From: Hyphococcus sp. | GTDB lineage: Bacteria > Pseudomonadota > Alphaproteobacteria > Caulobacterales > Parvularculaceae | Length of the DNA stretch: 47,043 nucleotides | Direction: 5' to 3' | Assembly: GCA_021776375.1 (NCBI GenBank) | Contig: JAJFGA010000017.1 | Location: forward strand, 1-47,043 | Shown here: positions 38,046 to 45,376 of the stretch, in pieces | How the letters are laid out: every line of letters starts with the position of its first letter | How positions within the stretch are numbered: the first letter of the stretch is position 1 | Made by a program: the position numbers and the translations under genes | The notes under the pieces: generated by a model | The model's database searches: none | Told to the model about the DNA's origin: nothing | Seen by the model: the letters and a program-made list of their open reading frames with translations, nothing else

Positions 38046-39788
38046 TTACGGATTAAGCACTACCTCGATTTTTTTCTCCTCGCCTGAATTCAACGACATG
38101 TTGACGCGGGTAATCTCGCCGCCATAGCGCACAGCGAGGATATAATCGTCAGAGGAGAGGATGAAGATCGGCTCGGCCGTACCGGAGTATGTGATTTCGG
38201 TCTCGGTTCCTTCAAGATCGCCGGTCGGCTGGTAAACCCACCAGAAAACGCCGTTGGTAAGGGCGGGGCCGCCTTTGGTCTGGGTCGCGCTGAGTTTAAC
38301 GCGGCCAGACACTTGGACAACCATAGTATCAGTAACGCCGCCGGGGGTGACGGTCACCGGTGTATCCTTGAACGAGACGCCGTGGCGCGAGCGCAGGATG
38401 TATTCGCCCGCCGGCAGCCGGAAGATTTCTTTGGCGCTGCCGGAATAAGTCACTTCCTTGCGGTTGCCGTCAAAATCCACTTCTGGTTCCAATATCCAAT
38501 AGAACATATCTTTTTCAAGCGCCGCACCGCCGGTGTTCATCGTTGTCTGCACCCTGAGGTAACCGGCGTTCATGTCGAAGGTAAGATCGGTCAGCTCGCC
38601 GGCTTTAACGGTGATGGTCTCTTCCGCAAAGGCGGTGCCGTGGCGCGCGCGCACTAGATAATCGCCGGCGGGCAGCCGGAAAATTTCTGTCGCCGAGCCT
38701 GAATACGTCACTTCCTTGCGGTTGCCTTCAAGGTCGGTCTTGGTTTCATAGATCCAGTAAAACATCGTATCTTTGAGGATGTCGCCGCCAACAGTAAGCG
38801 CCGCGTTAACGCGGAAATGACCTGCATTCAAATTGACGACTAGGTCGGTGAGCTTGCCTGGCTTGACCATGACTTCGGTGGTGGTGAAGGCAACGCCGCC
38901 ATAGCGGGCGACGATCTGATAATCACGCGCTGGCAATTCAAAAATTTCCGTTGCAGAGCCCGAATAGGTGACTTCCTTGCGGTTGCCTTCAAGATCCTGC
39001 TCGGTCTCGTTGACCCACCAGAACATGTGGTCCTCAACGATATCGCAAGTCTCGCAGAGCTTGGCGCGCACCCGCACGCCTTGCGGACCCTGGTTCACAA
39101 TTTCGGGGTCTGCTTGCGCAACAATCTGCACGGTTTCGCTAAGCGCGGTGGTCAGCTCGCTGGCGTTGCCGGCGCTGATGAAGCGCCCGCCGGTGTTTTC
39201 CGCAAGGCAAGACAGTCCGGCTTTTTCTTCTTCGGTAATATCAAAGCCAACAACATGAGTTGTGAAATCAACGCCGGCCGCTTCCAGCTCGCTCGCCAAC
39301 GCACAAGGATCGGCGTTGCAGGTCTCTAATCCGTCGCTTACCAAAATGACGGTGGCTTTTTCTTCCGTGTACTTTAGGGCTTCAGCGGCCTTGCGCACGG
39401 ATGCAGAAATTGGGGTTTTGCCCTTCGGGTTAATCGCGTTGACTTTTGACATGACCGCTGATCGGTCTACGGGGCCGACATCGATTAATGTTTCAATATC
39501 GCTGCAGGCGCCTTTTTCGCGATGGCCGTAGGCCATCACGCCAAGCTGAAGGTTGGGGCTCCATCCATCCAGCAGGTCACCGATCACATCGCGGGCGATT
39601 TCGATTTTTGCAACGCCGTCAATCTGTCCCCACATGCTGCCGGAACCGTCGAGAACCATCATCACCGATTGCGGTTCGGTTGTATCTGTTGGCGGCGCCT
39701 CTTGTGCGCTTGTCGCACCGAGGGCGGCGGCGAATGCGGCGCTGGCCGCGAGGATTGTCTTGCGGATAAAGGTATTCTCGTGTCGCAT
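38046..39788 (-). CDS. Secreted VWA-domain protein with four C-terminal beta repeats
   Basis: The ATG at 39788 gives 580 residues with a signal peptide ending near GATSAQE. The von Willebrand A domain spans about 40-230, with the metal-ion adhesion motif DGSGS at 47-51, KGKTPISASVRKAAEAL and VILVSDGLETCNADPC. Four repeats of about 86 residues follow, each with F(W/Y)W(V/I), D(L/F)(E/D)G, E(V/I)TYSG(S/T)A and a YxxxxR(Y/H)G ending; the last one diverges. VWA proteins mediate metal-dependent protein contacts at the envelope. Partners are unknown. A CRP-like box lies 78 bases before the start, and the neighbour across the divergent promoter is a tiny ORF. Confidence 0.85.
   Translation of the reverse strand: MRHENTFIRKTILAASAAFAAALGATSAQEAPPTDTTEPQSVMMVLDGSGSMWGQIDGVAKIEIARDVIGDLLDGWSPNLQLGVMAYGHREKGACSDIETLIDVGPVDRSAVMSKVNAINPKGKTPISASVRKAAEALKYTEEKATVILVSDGLETCNADPCALASELEAAGVDFTTHVVGFDITEEEKAGLSCLAENTGGRFISAGNASELTTALSETVQIVAQADPEIVNQGPQGVRVRAKLCETCDIVEDHMFWWVNETEQDLEGNRKEVTYSGSATEIFELPARDYQIVARYGGVAFTTTEVMVKPGKLTDLVVNLNAGHFRVNAALTVGGDILKDTMFYWIYETKTDLEGNRKEVTYSGSATEIFRLPAGDYLVRARHGTAFAEETITVKAGELTDLTFDMNAGYLRVQTTMNTGGAALEKDMFYWILEPEVDFDGNRKEVTYSGSAKEIFRLPAGEYILRSRHGVSFKDTPVTVTPGGVTDTMVVQVSGRVKLSATQTKGGPALTNGVFWWVYQPTGDLEGTETEITYSGTAEPIFILSSDDYILAVRYGGEITRVNMSLNSGEEKKIEVVLNP
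38090..39040 (-). repeat. Four tandem coding repeats of about 258 bases in the VWA gene
   Basis: The stretch ACTTCCTTGCGGTTGCC recurs near 38451, 38709 and 38970, giving a period of about 258-261 bases; a fourth, diverged copy lies toward the 3' end of the gene. The repeats encode the beta modules described for the VWA protein. The near-identity of three copies at DNA level suggests fairly recent duplication or gene conversion. Confidence 0.75.
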
Positions 39789-39865
39789 GGTGTTCACCTT
39801 GTTGAATGAAGTTAGCTGAAAATCTAAACTCAAACGCGAACTATCATGGCGATGCCAGTGCGCCC

Positions 39866-39881
39866 TGTGCGCCGGATCACA
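39866..39881. promoter_or_regulatory. CRP-like box upstream of the VWA gene
   Basis: TGTGC-GCCGGA-TCACA has one mismatch to TGTGA-N6-TCACA, 78 bases before the VWA start. The flank CC before TGTG is shared with the boxes at 34283 and 40107. Confidence 0.5.
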
Positions 39882-39980
39882 TGCCGGAGCGGCGCGGAAA
39901 ATAAAGCGCTACTAAAATTTCAAATTGCGGTTCTCCCCAGACCCTTGCGTCGCGTCGCCGGGCGGTCGCTTCGACGCTAC

Positions 39981-40046
39981 TTATATCGCGACTGCAGCGC
40001 CATCGCCACAGATCTAGCGTCAGTGCGCGTCGCTTAGGCGATATAA
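39981..40046. repeat. Perfect 9-base inverted repeat between the two CRP-like boxes
   Basis: TTATATCGC (39981-39989) and GCGATATAA (40038-40046) face each other across 48 bases in the otherwise gene-free divergent region 39789-40184. They may be paired protein-binding half-sites or -10-like elements. No further function can be read. Confidence 0.35.
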
Positions 40047-40106
40047 TACCAGTAAGCTATTGAATTATAAGATATTTACATCGCGTCAGCCCAAACCAAC
40101 AGGACC

Positions 40107-40122
40107 TGTGCGCGAGATCACA
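40107..40122. promoter_or_regulatory. CRP-like box upstream of the 32-residue ORF and MFS gene
   Basis: TGTGC-GCGAGA-TCACA has the same half-sites as the box at 39866, 62 bases before the small ORF start. That is a reasonable position for a class I/II activator site. Confidence 0.5.
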
Positions 40123-40146
40123 CTTGGATTTCGCCCGCCCGCCTAG

Positions 40147-40171
40147 GGTCGTTTCAACAGCAAAAACGACC
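40147..40171 (+). promoter_or_regulatory. Hairpin immediately before the small ORF's ribosome-binding site
   Basis: GGTCGTTT and AAACGACC form a perfect 8-base-pair stem with a nine-base loop, ending two to three bases before AGGAG. In the transcript it could affect ribosome access or mark a processed 5' end. There is no T-run, so it is not a standard terminator. Confidence 0.4.
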
Positions 40172-40184
40172 TCAGGAGAGACAA

Positions 40185-40283
40185 ATGTTGGAATTTATTT
40201 TGATCGCTTTCATCGCAACCACAATGAGCCTCGGCGCTTCAAGCTTCTTCGTACCGGCGATTGCAGCGCGCGGCAGACGCTGA
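40185..40283 (+). CDS. Possible 32-residue membrane peptide
   Basis: A strong AGGAG at good spacing precedes ATG 40185, and the frame encodes MLEFILIAFIATTMSLGASS and then FFVPAIAARGRR. This is one hydrophobic helix with a positive C-terminus, typical of small inner-membrane proteins. It is headed by a CRP-like box and a stem-loop and lies 150 bases upstream of the MFS gene on the same strand. I recognise no family. The 150 bases after it hold only a weak GCTGA-N6-TCAGC inverted repeat (40400-40415). Confidence 0.5.
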   Translation: MLEFILIAFIATTMSLGASSFFVPAIAARGRR

Positions 40284-40433
40284 GCACTAGTGGTTTCAGG
40301 CGAAGGTTCCATACTCTGAACGAACGCCGCCAGGATACGGATATTAATACGAGAGGACGGGTTTCGAATTGGCAAAGCCTGATGATTGCGCCAGACTCAG
40401 CTGACTTATATCAGCAATGGCAAATGATTCTTT

Positions 40434-41756
40434 ATGACAAATGCGGTGACGGCTCCCGGCGGCGACATCCGTGGGCAGATAGAAACCGGTCCAATGACCA
40501 CGTTCCAGCTCGTGGCGCTTGGCATATGCTGGACCATCAACATGCTGGACGGATTTGATGTTCTGGCGGTTGCGTTTACTGCGCCGGAAGTCTCGCGCGA
40601 GTGGGGGTTAAAACCCACTGAGCTTGGCATTGTTTTTAGCGCCGGCCTTTTTGGCATGATGGCGGGCGCATTGATGCTGGCGCCAATCGGCGATTATTTT
40701 GGACGCCGTCTGACCATTCTTGGCGGGCTGGTCACCATCACCGGCGGCATGATCGCGACCGCCTATGTCGATAATGTGTCCGAGATGGTGTTGATGCGCC
40801 TCATTACCGGCCTTGGCATCGGCACAATACTCGCCAGCCTGACAACCATGGCGGCGGAGTATTCATCGAATCAGCGGCGCAACCTCGCCATCAGCTTTAT
40901 GCATGCCGGCTATCCGGTTGGCGCGATTATCGGCGGGCTGATCTCTGTTTATTTAATTCACGCCTATGGCTGGCGGTCGGTTTTTATATTTGGCGGCGCG
41001 GCGTCGGCCATCATGATCCCGCTGGTTTATTTCCTGCTGCCGGAATCGGTCAATTATCTGCTCGACAAGCAGCCGCGCAACGCGTTGCGCGATATCAACG
41101 TCATCGCCGGTCGTTGCAAGGCGCCGCCGCTGGAAAGCCTTCCGGCCAAGCCAGCGTCAGACAAAACCCAGCGGATCAGCGTGGCGGCGCTGTTCTCGCG
41201 CGACTATCTGGCGCCGACCTTGGCGTTGTGGGCGGCGTTCTTCCTTTCCATGGTGGCGCTCTATTTCCTCTTAAGCTGGACGCCGAAAGTGATTGTCAAT
41301 TCCGGGTTATCTGCGGATCAGGGGCGGTTTGCGGGTGTGTTGATGAACGCCGGCGGCGCCGTGGCGATGACACTTCTTGGGTGGATGTCAGCGAGGTTCG
41401 GTTTAAAACGGTTGATACAGATCTATTTTCTCACATCGGCTGTAATGATTATGATCTTTGCAACTGCGCCCTTGCCGACCGGACTGCTGATGGTTTTCGC
41501 GTTCCTTATGGGCAGCGTTATGGCCGGGCTGGTTGGGCTGTATTCGGTGGCGGCGCGGCTTTATCCGACGCAAATCCGCAATACCGGCGTTGGCTGGGCG
41601 ATCGGGGTCGGGCGCTGGGGCGCGGTTCTTAGCCCCACGGCGGCGGGCTGGATGATCGCCGCAGAGCTGGACCGGTGGACATATTTTCTGGCGCTGGCGG
41701 CGGCGCCGGCGGTGCTGGCGGCGATAGCCGTCGGCTTCATCAAGCTGCGTGAGTAA
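40434..41756 (+). CDS. MFS transporter, aromatic acid:proton symporter (AAHS) type
   Basis: The 440-residue, twelve-helix major facilitator protein has the AAHS hallmarks DGFDVLAVAF in helix 1 and GDYFGRRLTI in the loop between helices 2 and 3. EYSSNQRRNLAI and a late RLYPTQIRNTGVGWAIGVGR follow. Relatives (PcaK, BenK, MhpT) import hydroxybenzoates, benzoate or phenylpropionates with protons. No aromatic catabolic genes are adjacent, so the substrate is open. The ribosome-binding site before ATG 40434 is weak, which may mean coupling to an upstream element. It converges with the purD operon. Confidence 0.9.
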   Translation: MTNAVTAPGGDIRGQIETGPMTTFQLVALGICWTINMLDGFDVLAVAFTAPEVSREWGLKPTELGIVFSAGLFGMMAGALMLAPIGDYFGRRLTILGGLVTITGGMIATAYVDNVSEMVLMRLITGLGIGTILASLTTMAAEYSSNQRRNLAISFMHAGYPVGAIIGGLISVYLIHAYGWRSVFIFGGAASAIMIPLVYFLLPESVNYLLDKQPRNALRDINVIAGRCKAPPLESLPAKPASDKTQRISVAALFSRDYLAPTLALWAAFFLSMVALYFLLSWTPKVIVNSGLSADQGRFAGVLMNAGGAVAMTLLGWMSARFGLKRLIQIYFLTSAVMIMIFATAPLPTGLLMVFAFLMGSVMAGLVGLYSVAARLYPTQIRNTGVGWAIGVGRWGAVLSPTAAGWMIAAELDRWTYFLALAAAPAVLAAIAVGFIKLRE

Positions 41757-41784
41757 ATCAATCAGTATACAAATATAATGAAAA

Positions 41785-42855
41785 TTATTTCGCGCCGGCT
41801 TTGACCGCGTAATGCCAGGCGAGAACCGCCAGCGGCCTGATTTGTTTACCCATTTCTATCGCTTGCGGCGAGGATGCATTGCCTTGAAGCGCGCGGGCGT
41901 AAACGCCTTGGGCGATGGAGCCGAGCCTGAACATATTGTAGGCGAGGCAAAATTCTAGATCGGGAACGTTGTCACGGCCAGTCTGTTTGCAATACCGCGC
42001 GACGGCATCATCAAGGCTCGGAATACCGAGCGCGTCGATATCCACACCCGCAAGACCGCCGCGCACGGAGGGAGGGAAGTGCCAAACCATCAGAAAGTAA
42101 GTAAAGTCCGCAAGCGGATGACCGAGCGTTGATAATTCCCAATCGAGAACGGCAAGCGATTTTGCTTGCGTCGGGTGCATGATGACATTGTCGAAGCGGA
42201 AATCACCATGGACGATTGAGGTTGCATCATCAGCCGGAATGGCTGTGGGCAGCCATTTTATCAGCGCATCCATTTCTTCAATTTTTGTCGTTTCCGCGGC
42301 CTGATATTGTTTTGACCAGCGGCCAATCTGACGCTCAAAATAATTGCCGGGCTTGCCGTAATCGCCAAGGCCCGCCGCGACATAGTCAATCTGGTGAAGT
42401 TGGGCCAGCGTATCGATGAGCGCATGAAACAGCGGCGCGCGTTCTTCGCGGCTGGCTTCCGGCAGGCTCGCATCCCAGAAGATCCGGCCCTCGACAAAAT
42501 CCATGATGAAAAACGCTGTGCCGATAATGTCAGGATCTTCGCACAATGCATAAGTCTTCGGAACCGGAAAGCCTTCACCGCCAAGCGCGGTCATCACCTT
42601 GTATTCACGGTCTACAGCGTGTGCGGAGGGCAGGAGCTTGCCCGGCGGTTTGCGCCGCAGGACGTATTTTTTTGCCGGCGTGGTCAGCAAATAAGTCGGG
42701 TTGGACTGGCCGCCCTTGAACTTTTCAACCGTGATCGGCCCTTCAAAGCCCTCCACATGCGCGCGCATATAGGTCACAAGCGCGGCCTCGTCGAATTTGA
42801 GGTGGTCGGGCGTTTCGGCGACACCGATAAAATCGGCAGCTGGATCGGGCGACAT
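41785..42855 (-). CDS. APH/ACAD10-like phosphotransferase
   Basis: AAGGAG at eight bases selects the ATG at 42855 (356 residues). The kinase-like fold has YVLRRKPPGKL with the ATP-binding Lys region, the catalytic loop VHGDFRFDNVIMHP and the metal-binding LDWELSTLGHPLADF, as in aminoglycoside-phosphotransferase/choline-kinase relatives. This subgroup resembles the kinase domain of ACAD10/11, which phosphorylates 4-hydroxyacyl-CoA; an acyl-CoA or small-alcohol substrate is therefore more likely than an antibiotic. It is the last gene of the purD operon, 13 bases after the GDT1-like gene. Confidence 0.88.
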   Translation of the reverse strand: MSPDPAADFIGVAETPDHLKFDEAALVTYMRAHVEGFEGPITVEKFKGGQSNPTYLLTTPAKKYVLRRKPPGKLLPSAHAVDREYKVMTALGGEGFPVPKTYALCEDPDIIGTAFFIMDFVEGRIFWDASLPEASREERAPLFHALIDTLAQLHQIDYVAAGLGDYGKPGNYFERQIGRWSKQYQAAETTKIEEMDALIKWLPTAIPADDATSIVHGDFRFDNVIMHPTQAKSLAVLDWELSTLGHPLADFTYFLMVWHFPPSVRGGLAGVDIDALGIPSLDDAVARYCKQTGRDNVPDLEFCLAYNMFRLGSIAQGVYARALQGNASSPQAIEMGKQIRPLAVLAWHYAVKAGAK

Positions 42856-42868
42856 TGGATAGGCTCCT

Positions 42869-43147
42869 TCAGGCGGCGCGGAAATGTTCGCCAATCATTA
42901 GCACGCCAATGATGACAAAGCCGAGGCCGGCGATCAGTTTCAAGGGCGCCATCGCCAGATATCGCTCCGCCATCGCGCCGAGCAGGACGGCCAGGCCGGT
43001 CGATGCAATCAGCGCCAAGGAAGCGCCGGCGAAGACGAGGGTTTTTGATGGTCCGTCTTCGGAGGCGAAAAGCACAGTGGCAAGCTGTGTTTTATCCCCG
43101 AGTTCGGCGAGGAAAATACTGAAAAACACGGTCAGGAAAGCGCTCAT
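42869..43147 (-). CDS. Single-domain GDT1/TMEM165 (UPF0016) cation transport protein
   Basis: The 92-residue, three-helix protein has the family signature AELGDKTQLATVLFAS near residues 14-29. UPF0016 proteins move Mn2+ or Ca2+ and usually have two copies of this motif in one chain. Here only one half is encoded, with no obvious partner nearby, so it would need to work as a homodimer or with a distant partner. Its start overlaps the upstream hydrolase stop by ATGA. Confidence 0.88.
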   Translation of the reverse strand: MSAFLTVFFSIFLAELGDKTQLATVLFASEDGPSKTLVFAGASLALIASTGLAVLLGAMAERYLAMAPLKLIAGLGFVIIGVLMIGEHFRAA

Positions 43148-44043
43148 GAGAAATCGGCCCCAGTTTTGGCGTGAAAGTCAAAGAAGGCGCTGAGCACGCG
43201 GTCTGGCGCTTCCGTGTGCGGATAGTGGCCAATGTCATCAAGCAATACCGCATCGGCGCCGGCAATTTCCTGGCGGTAATAGTCATAAAGATGGCGCCCT
43301 GAGACCGGATCGGCGCCGCCGTCGATCAGCCGAATCGGCGCGCGCGCCTCGTGCAGCGCGCCGACCCAGCGCTGGCGATTGTGTTTGCGCTCGGGAATAT
43401 AGTGCAGAAGTTTATGGAGCACCTTTTGGCCGTCTTGTTCGCGGATCAGCGCCCAGTGGCCGTCAATTTCAAGGTCTGAGGCTTTGGTCTGCGGTCCGAA
43501 TATCTGATCGAAGGTGTTGCGGAATTTATCGCGGGTCATCAATGCGCCGAGCAAAAAGCCGAGCGGCGTCAGGCCCAGCCGCTGGATCGGACGCGGCCGG
43601 TGTTGTTCAGGAAAGAGCCCGCCATTTAAAAAGCACATCGATTTGACGGCGAAACTTAAAGCCCCTTCATTGTGGCGCGCCAGCAATTCCTGACCGACGG
43701 TGTTTCCATAATCATGGACAAATAAGTGCGCCTCACTGATGGCGAGCTGCGCCAGTAAAGCTTCCTGGAGATCAGCCTGGCGGCTTATGGCGTAGGCGAA
43801 TGATTTCGGTTTATCGGAAAGGCCAAAGCCGAGCATGTCGAGAGCGATGAGGTTAAATTTTTCTTCGAGCCCCGGCCACATCGCGGTCCAGTCCCAGGAT
43901 GAGGTCGGATAACCGTGGATCAGGAGCAGCCAGGGCTTGTCGTTAGAGGGGCCGGTAGAAGAAGTGCTTGTCCAGTACGCAATCTGATGGCCATTGGCGT
44001 CAAAATATTGCGCTTGCGCGCGCCATTGATCGAGCGGTTTCAT
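43144..44043 (-). CDS. MEST-like alpha/beta hydrolase
   Basis: The 299-residue protein has the oxyanion motif LIHGYPTSSWDW near 41-52, an Asp nucleophile at 111 in FVHDYGNTVGQEL, an acid in DGGADPVSG near 242 and the catalytic His273 in IGHYPHTEAPD. The Asp nucleophile places it with epoxide hydrolases and haloalkane dehalogenases. DYGN plus CFLNGGLFPEQHRP, and later PERKHNRQRWVGAL, strongly resemble mammalian MEST/PEG1. The substrate is unknown. It overlaps purD and the GDT1-like gene by four bases each. Confidence 0.85.
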   Translation of the reverse strand: MKPLDQWRAQAQYFDANGHQIAYWTSTSSTGPSNDKPWLLLIHGYPTSSWDWTAMWPGLEEKFNLIALDMLGFGLSDKPKSFAYAISRQADLQEALLAQLAISEAHLFVHDYGNTVGQELLARHNEGALSFAVKSMCFLNGGLFPEQHRPRPIQRLGLTPLGFLLGALMTRDKFRNTFDQIFGPQTKASDLEIDGHWALIREQDGQKVLHKLLHYIPERKHNRQRWVGALHEARAPIRLIDGGADPVSGRHLYDYYRQEIAGADAVLLDDIGHYPHTEAPDRVLSAFFDFHAKTGADFS

Positions 44044-45302
44044 AAGGCCGTCCCACCTATATCACCGCGACAGAAACCTTGCGGCCAGTCGATCGCGTCA
44101 ATGCCGCGATAGGCGCGGTCAATCGCCTCGCGCAAGTGCGCGCCAGTTGCCGTGATGTTCAAAACCCGGCCGCCATTGGCGACAAGTGCACCGTCTTGGT
44201 CTCTGGTTCCCGCATGAAAGACAACGACGCCCGGCAAGTTATTGGCGGCGTCGACGCCGTGGATTGTCGATCCCTTTTCATAGCCGCCCGGATACCCTTG
44301 CGCCGCCATCACCACCAGCGCTGCGGCGTTGTCACTCCAGTCAAAGCGCTGGCCCTCCAGTTTCCCGCAGGCCGCCGCATGCAGGACGGGCAGCAGATCG
44401 CTGTTCAAGCGCCGCATCATGATCTGACATTCCGGATCGCCAAACCGGGCGTTAAACTCAACCAGGCGCGGGCGCTCATTGTCTATCATCAGCCCGGCAT
44501 AGAGAACGCCGACATAGGGTGCGCCGCGCCGCGCCATTTCCGCGACCACCGGCTCGATGATGTCGCGCATGGTGCGCTCATAGACAGCGTCGGTGAAAAT
44601 CGGGGCCGGGGAATAGGCGCCCATGCCGCCAGTGTTGGGCCCCTGGTCGCCATCATAAGCGCGCTTGTGATCGCGCGCGGCGATCATCGGCAAAATCGTC
44701 ACGCCGTCGGTAATGGCGAAGAAACTGGCTTCCTCGCCGGTCATGAATTCCTCGATCACAATCGCGGCGCTGGCCTCGCCAAACTGTCCGGCGAGCATTT
44801 CGTCGATAGCGGTGTCGGCGTCATTGAGGGTTTCTGCGATCACCACGCCCTTGCCGGCGGCGAGCCCGTCCGCCTTGATGACGTAGGGCGCGGTTTGTTC
44901 GCGCAAAAACGCCTTCGCGGCGGCGGGGGCCGTAAACCTGCCATAGGCGGCGGTGGGCGCGCCGGCGGCGGCGCAGACTTCTTTCATGAAACTTTTTGAG
45001 CTCTCCAGGCGCGCGGCCGCCTTATCGGGGCCGAAACAGGCGATTCCCGCTTCGCGCAAGGCGTCGCCAAGCCCTGCGGCCAGCGGCGCCTCCGGCCCGA
45101 CGATCACAAGATCGACATTATTGTCCTTAGAAAAGGATACGAGCCCTTTCGTGTCATTTTCTGGTATGGTCAAAGTCTCGCCAATGTGATTGAGACCTGG
45201 ATTGCCAGGCGCCACAAAAAGCTTGGACATTTCGGGACTTTGCGCAATTTTCCATCCCAGCGCATGTTCCCGGCCGCCGCCGCCGATCAACAGGACTTTC
45301 AC
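44040..45302 (-). CDS. purD: Phosphoribosylamine-glycine ligase PurD
   Basis: It joins 5-phosphoribosylamine and glycine with ATP in purine synthesis. I chose the GTG at 45302 (420 residues, the usual length) behind GAGG, because the protein then starts VKVLLIGGGGREHALGWKI, the family N-terminus; the frame is open far upstream. ATP-grasp features include VIKADGLAAGKGVVIAETL near 130, IEEFMTGEEASFFAITDG near 185 and QGPNTGGMGAYSP near 220. NARFGDPECQ near 290 supplies metal ligands. It heads an operon of four overlapping or adjacent genes and is divergent from the Glu-Pro repeat protein. Confidence 0.96.
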   Translation of the reverse strand: MKVLLIGGGGREHALGWKIAQSPEMSKLFVAPGNPGLNHIGETLTIPENDTKGLVSFSKDNNVDLVIVGPEAPLAAGLGDALREAGIACFGPDKAAARLESSKSFMKEVCAAAGAPTAAYGRFTAPAAAKAFLREQTAPYVIKADGLAAGKGVVIAETLNDADTAIDEMLAGQFGEASAAIVIEEFMTGEEASFFAITDGVTILPMIAARDHKRAYDGDQGPNTGGMGAYSPAPIFTDAVYERTMRDIIEPVVAEMARRGAPYVGVLYAGLMIDNERPRLVEFNARFGDPECQIMMRRLNSDLLPVLHAAACGKLEGQRFDWSDNAAALVVMAAQGYPGGYEKGSTIHGVDAANNLPGVVVFHAGTRDQDGALVANGGRVLNITATGAHLREAIDRAYRGIDAIDWPQGFCRGDIGGTAL

Positions 45303-45349
45303 TTGGGCCACCTCATCTATTCGTCCTCCGCGTTTAAGCGCCCCCATGT

Positions 45350-45376
45350 CAGGGATCAATGGCGCAGGGATCAATG
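45350..45376 (+). repeat. Duplicated ribosome-binding site plus start codon
   Basis: CAGGGATCAATG occurs at 45350-45361 and again at 45365-45376, a 15-base tandem period. Each copy has AGGGA followed by an ATG, so translation of the next gene could begin at 45359 or 45374, in the same frame. Confidence 0.6.

Noticed and set aside
40124-40558. 144-residue plus-strand frame between the VWA and MFS genes
   Set aside because: It overlaps the MFS start, has no good ribosome-binding site or recognisable domain, and covers the better-supported 32-residue ORF.
44079-44999. 306-residue plus-strand frame inside purD
   Set aside because: It is antisense to a clear ATP-grasp enzyme and shows no domain.
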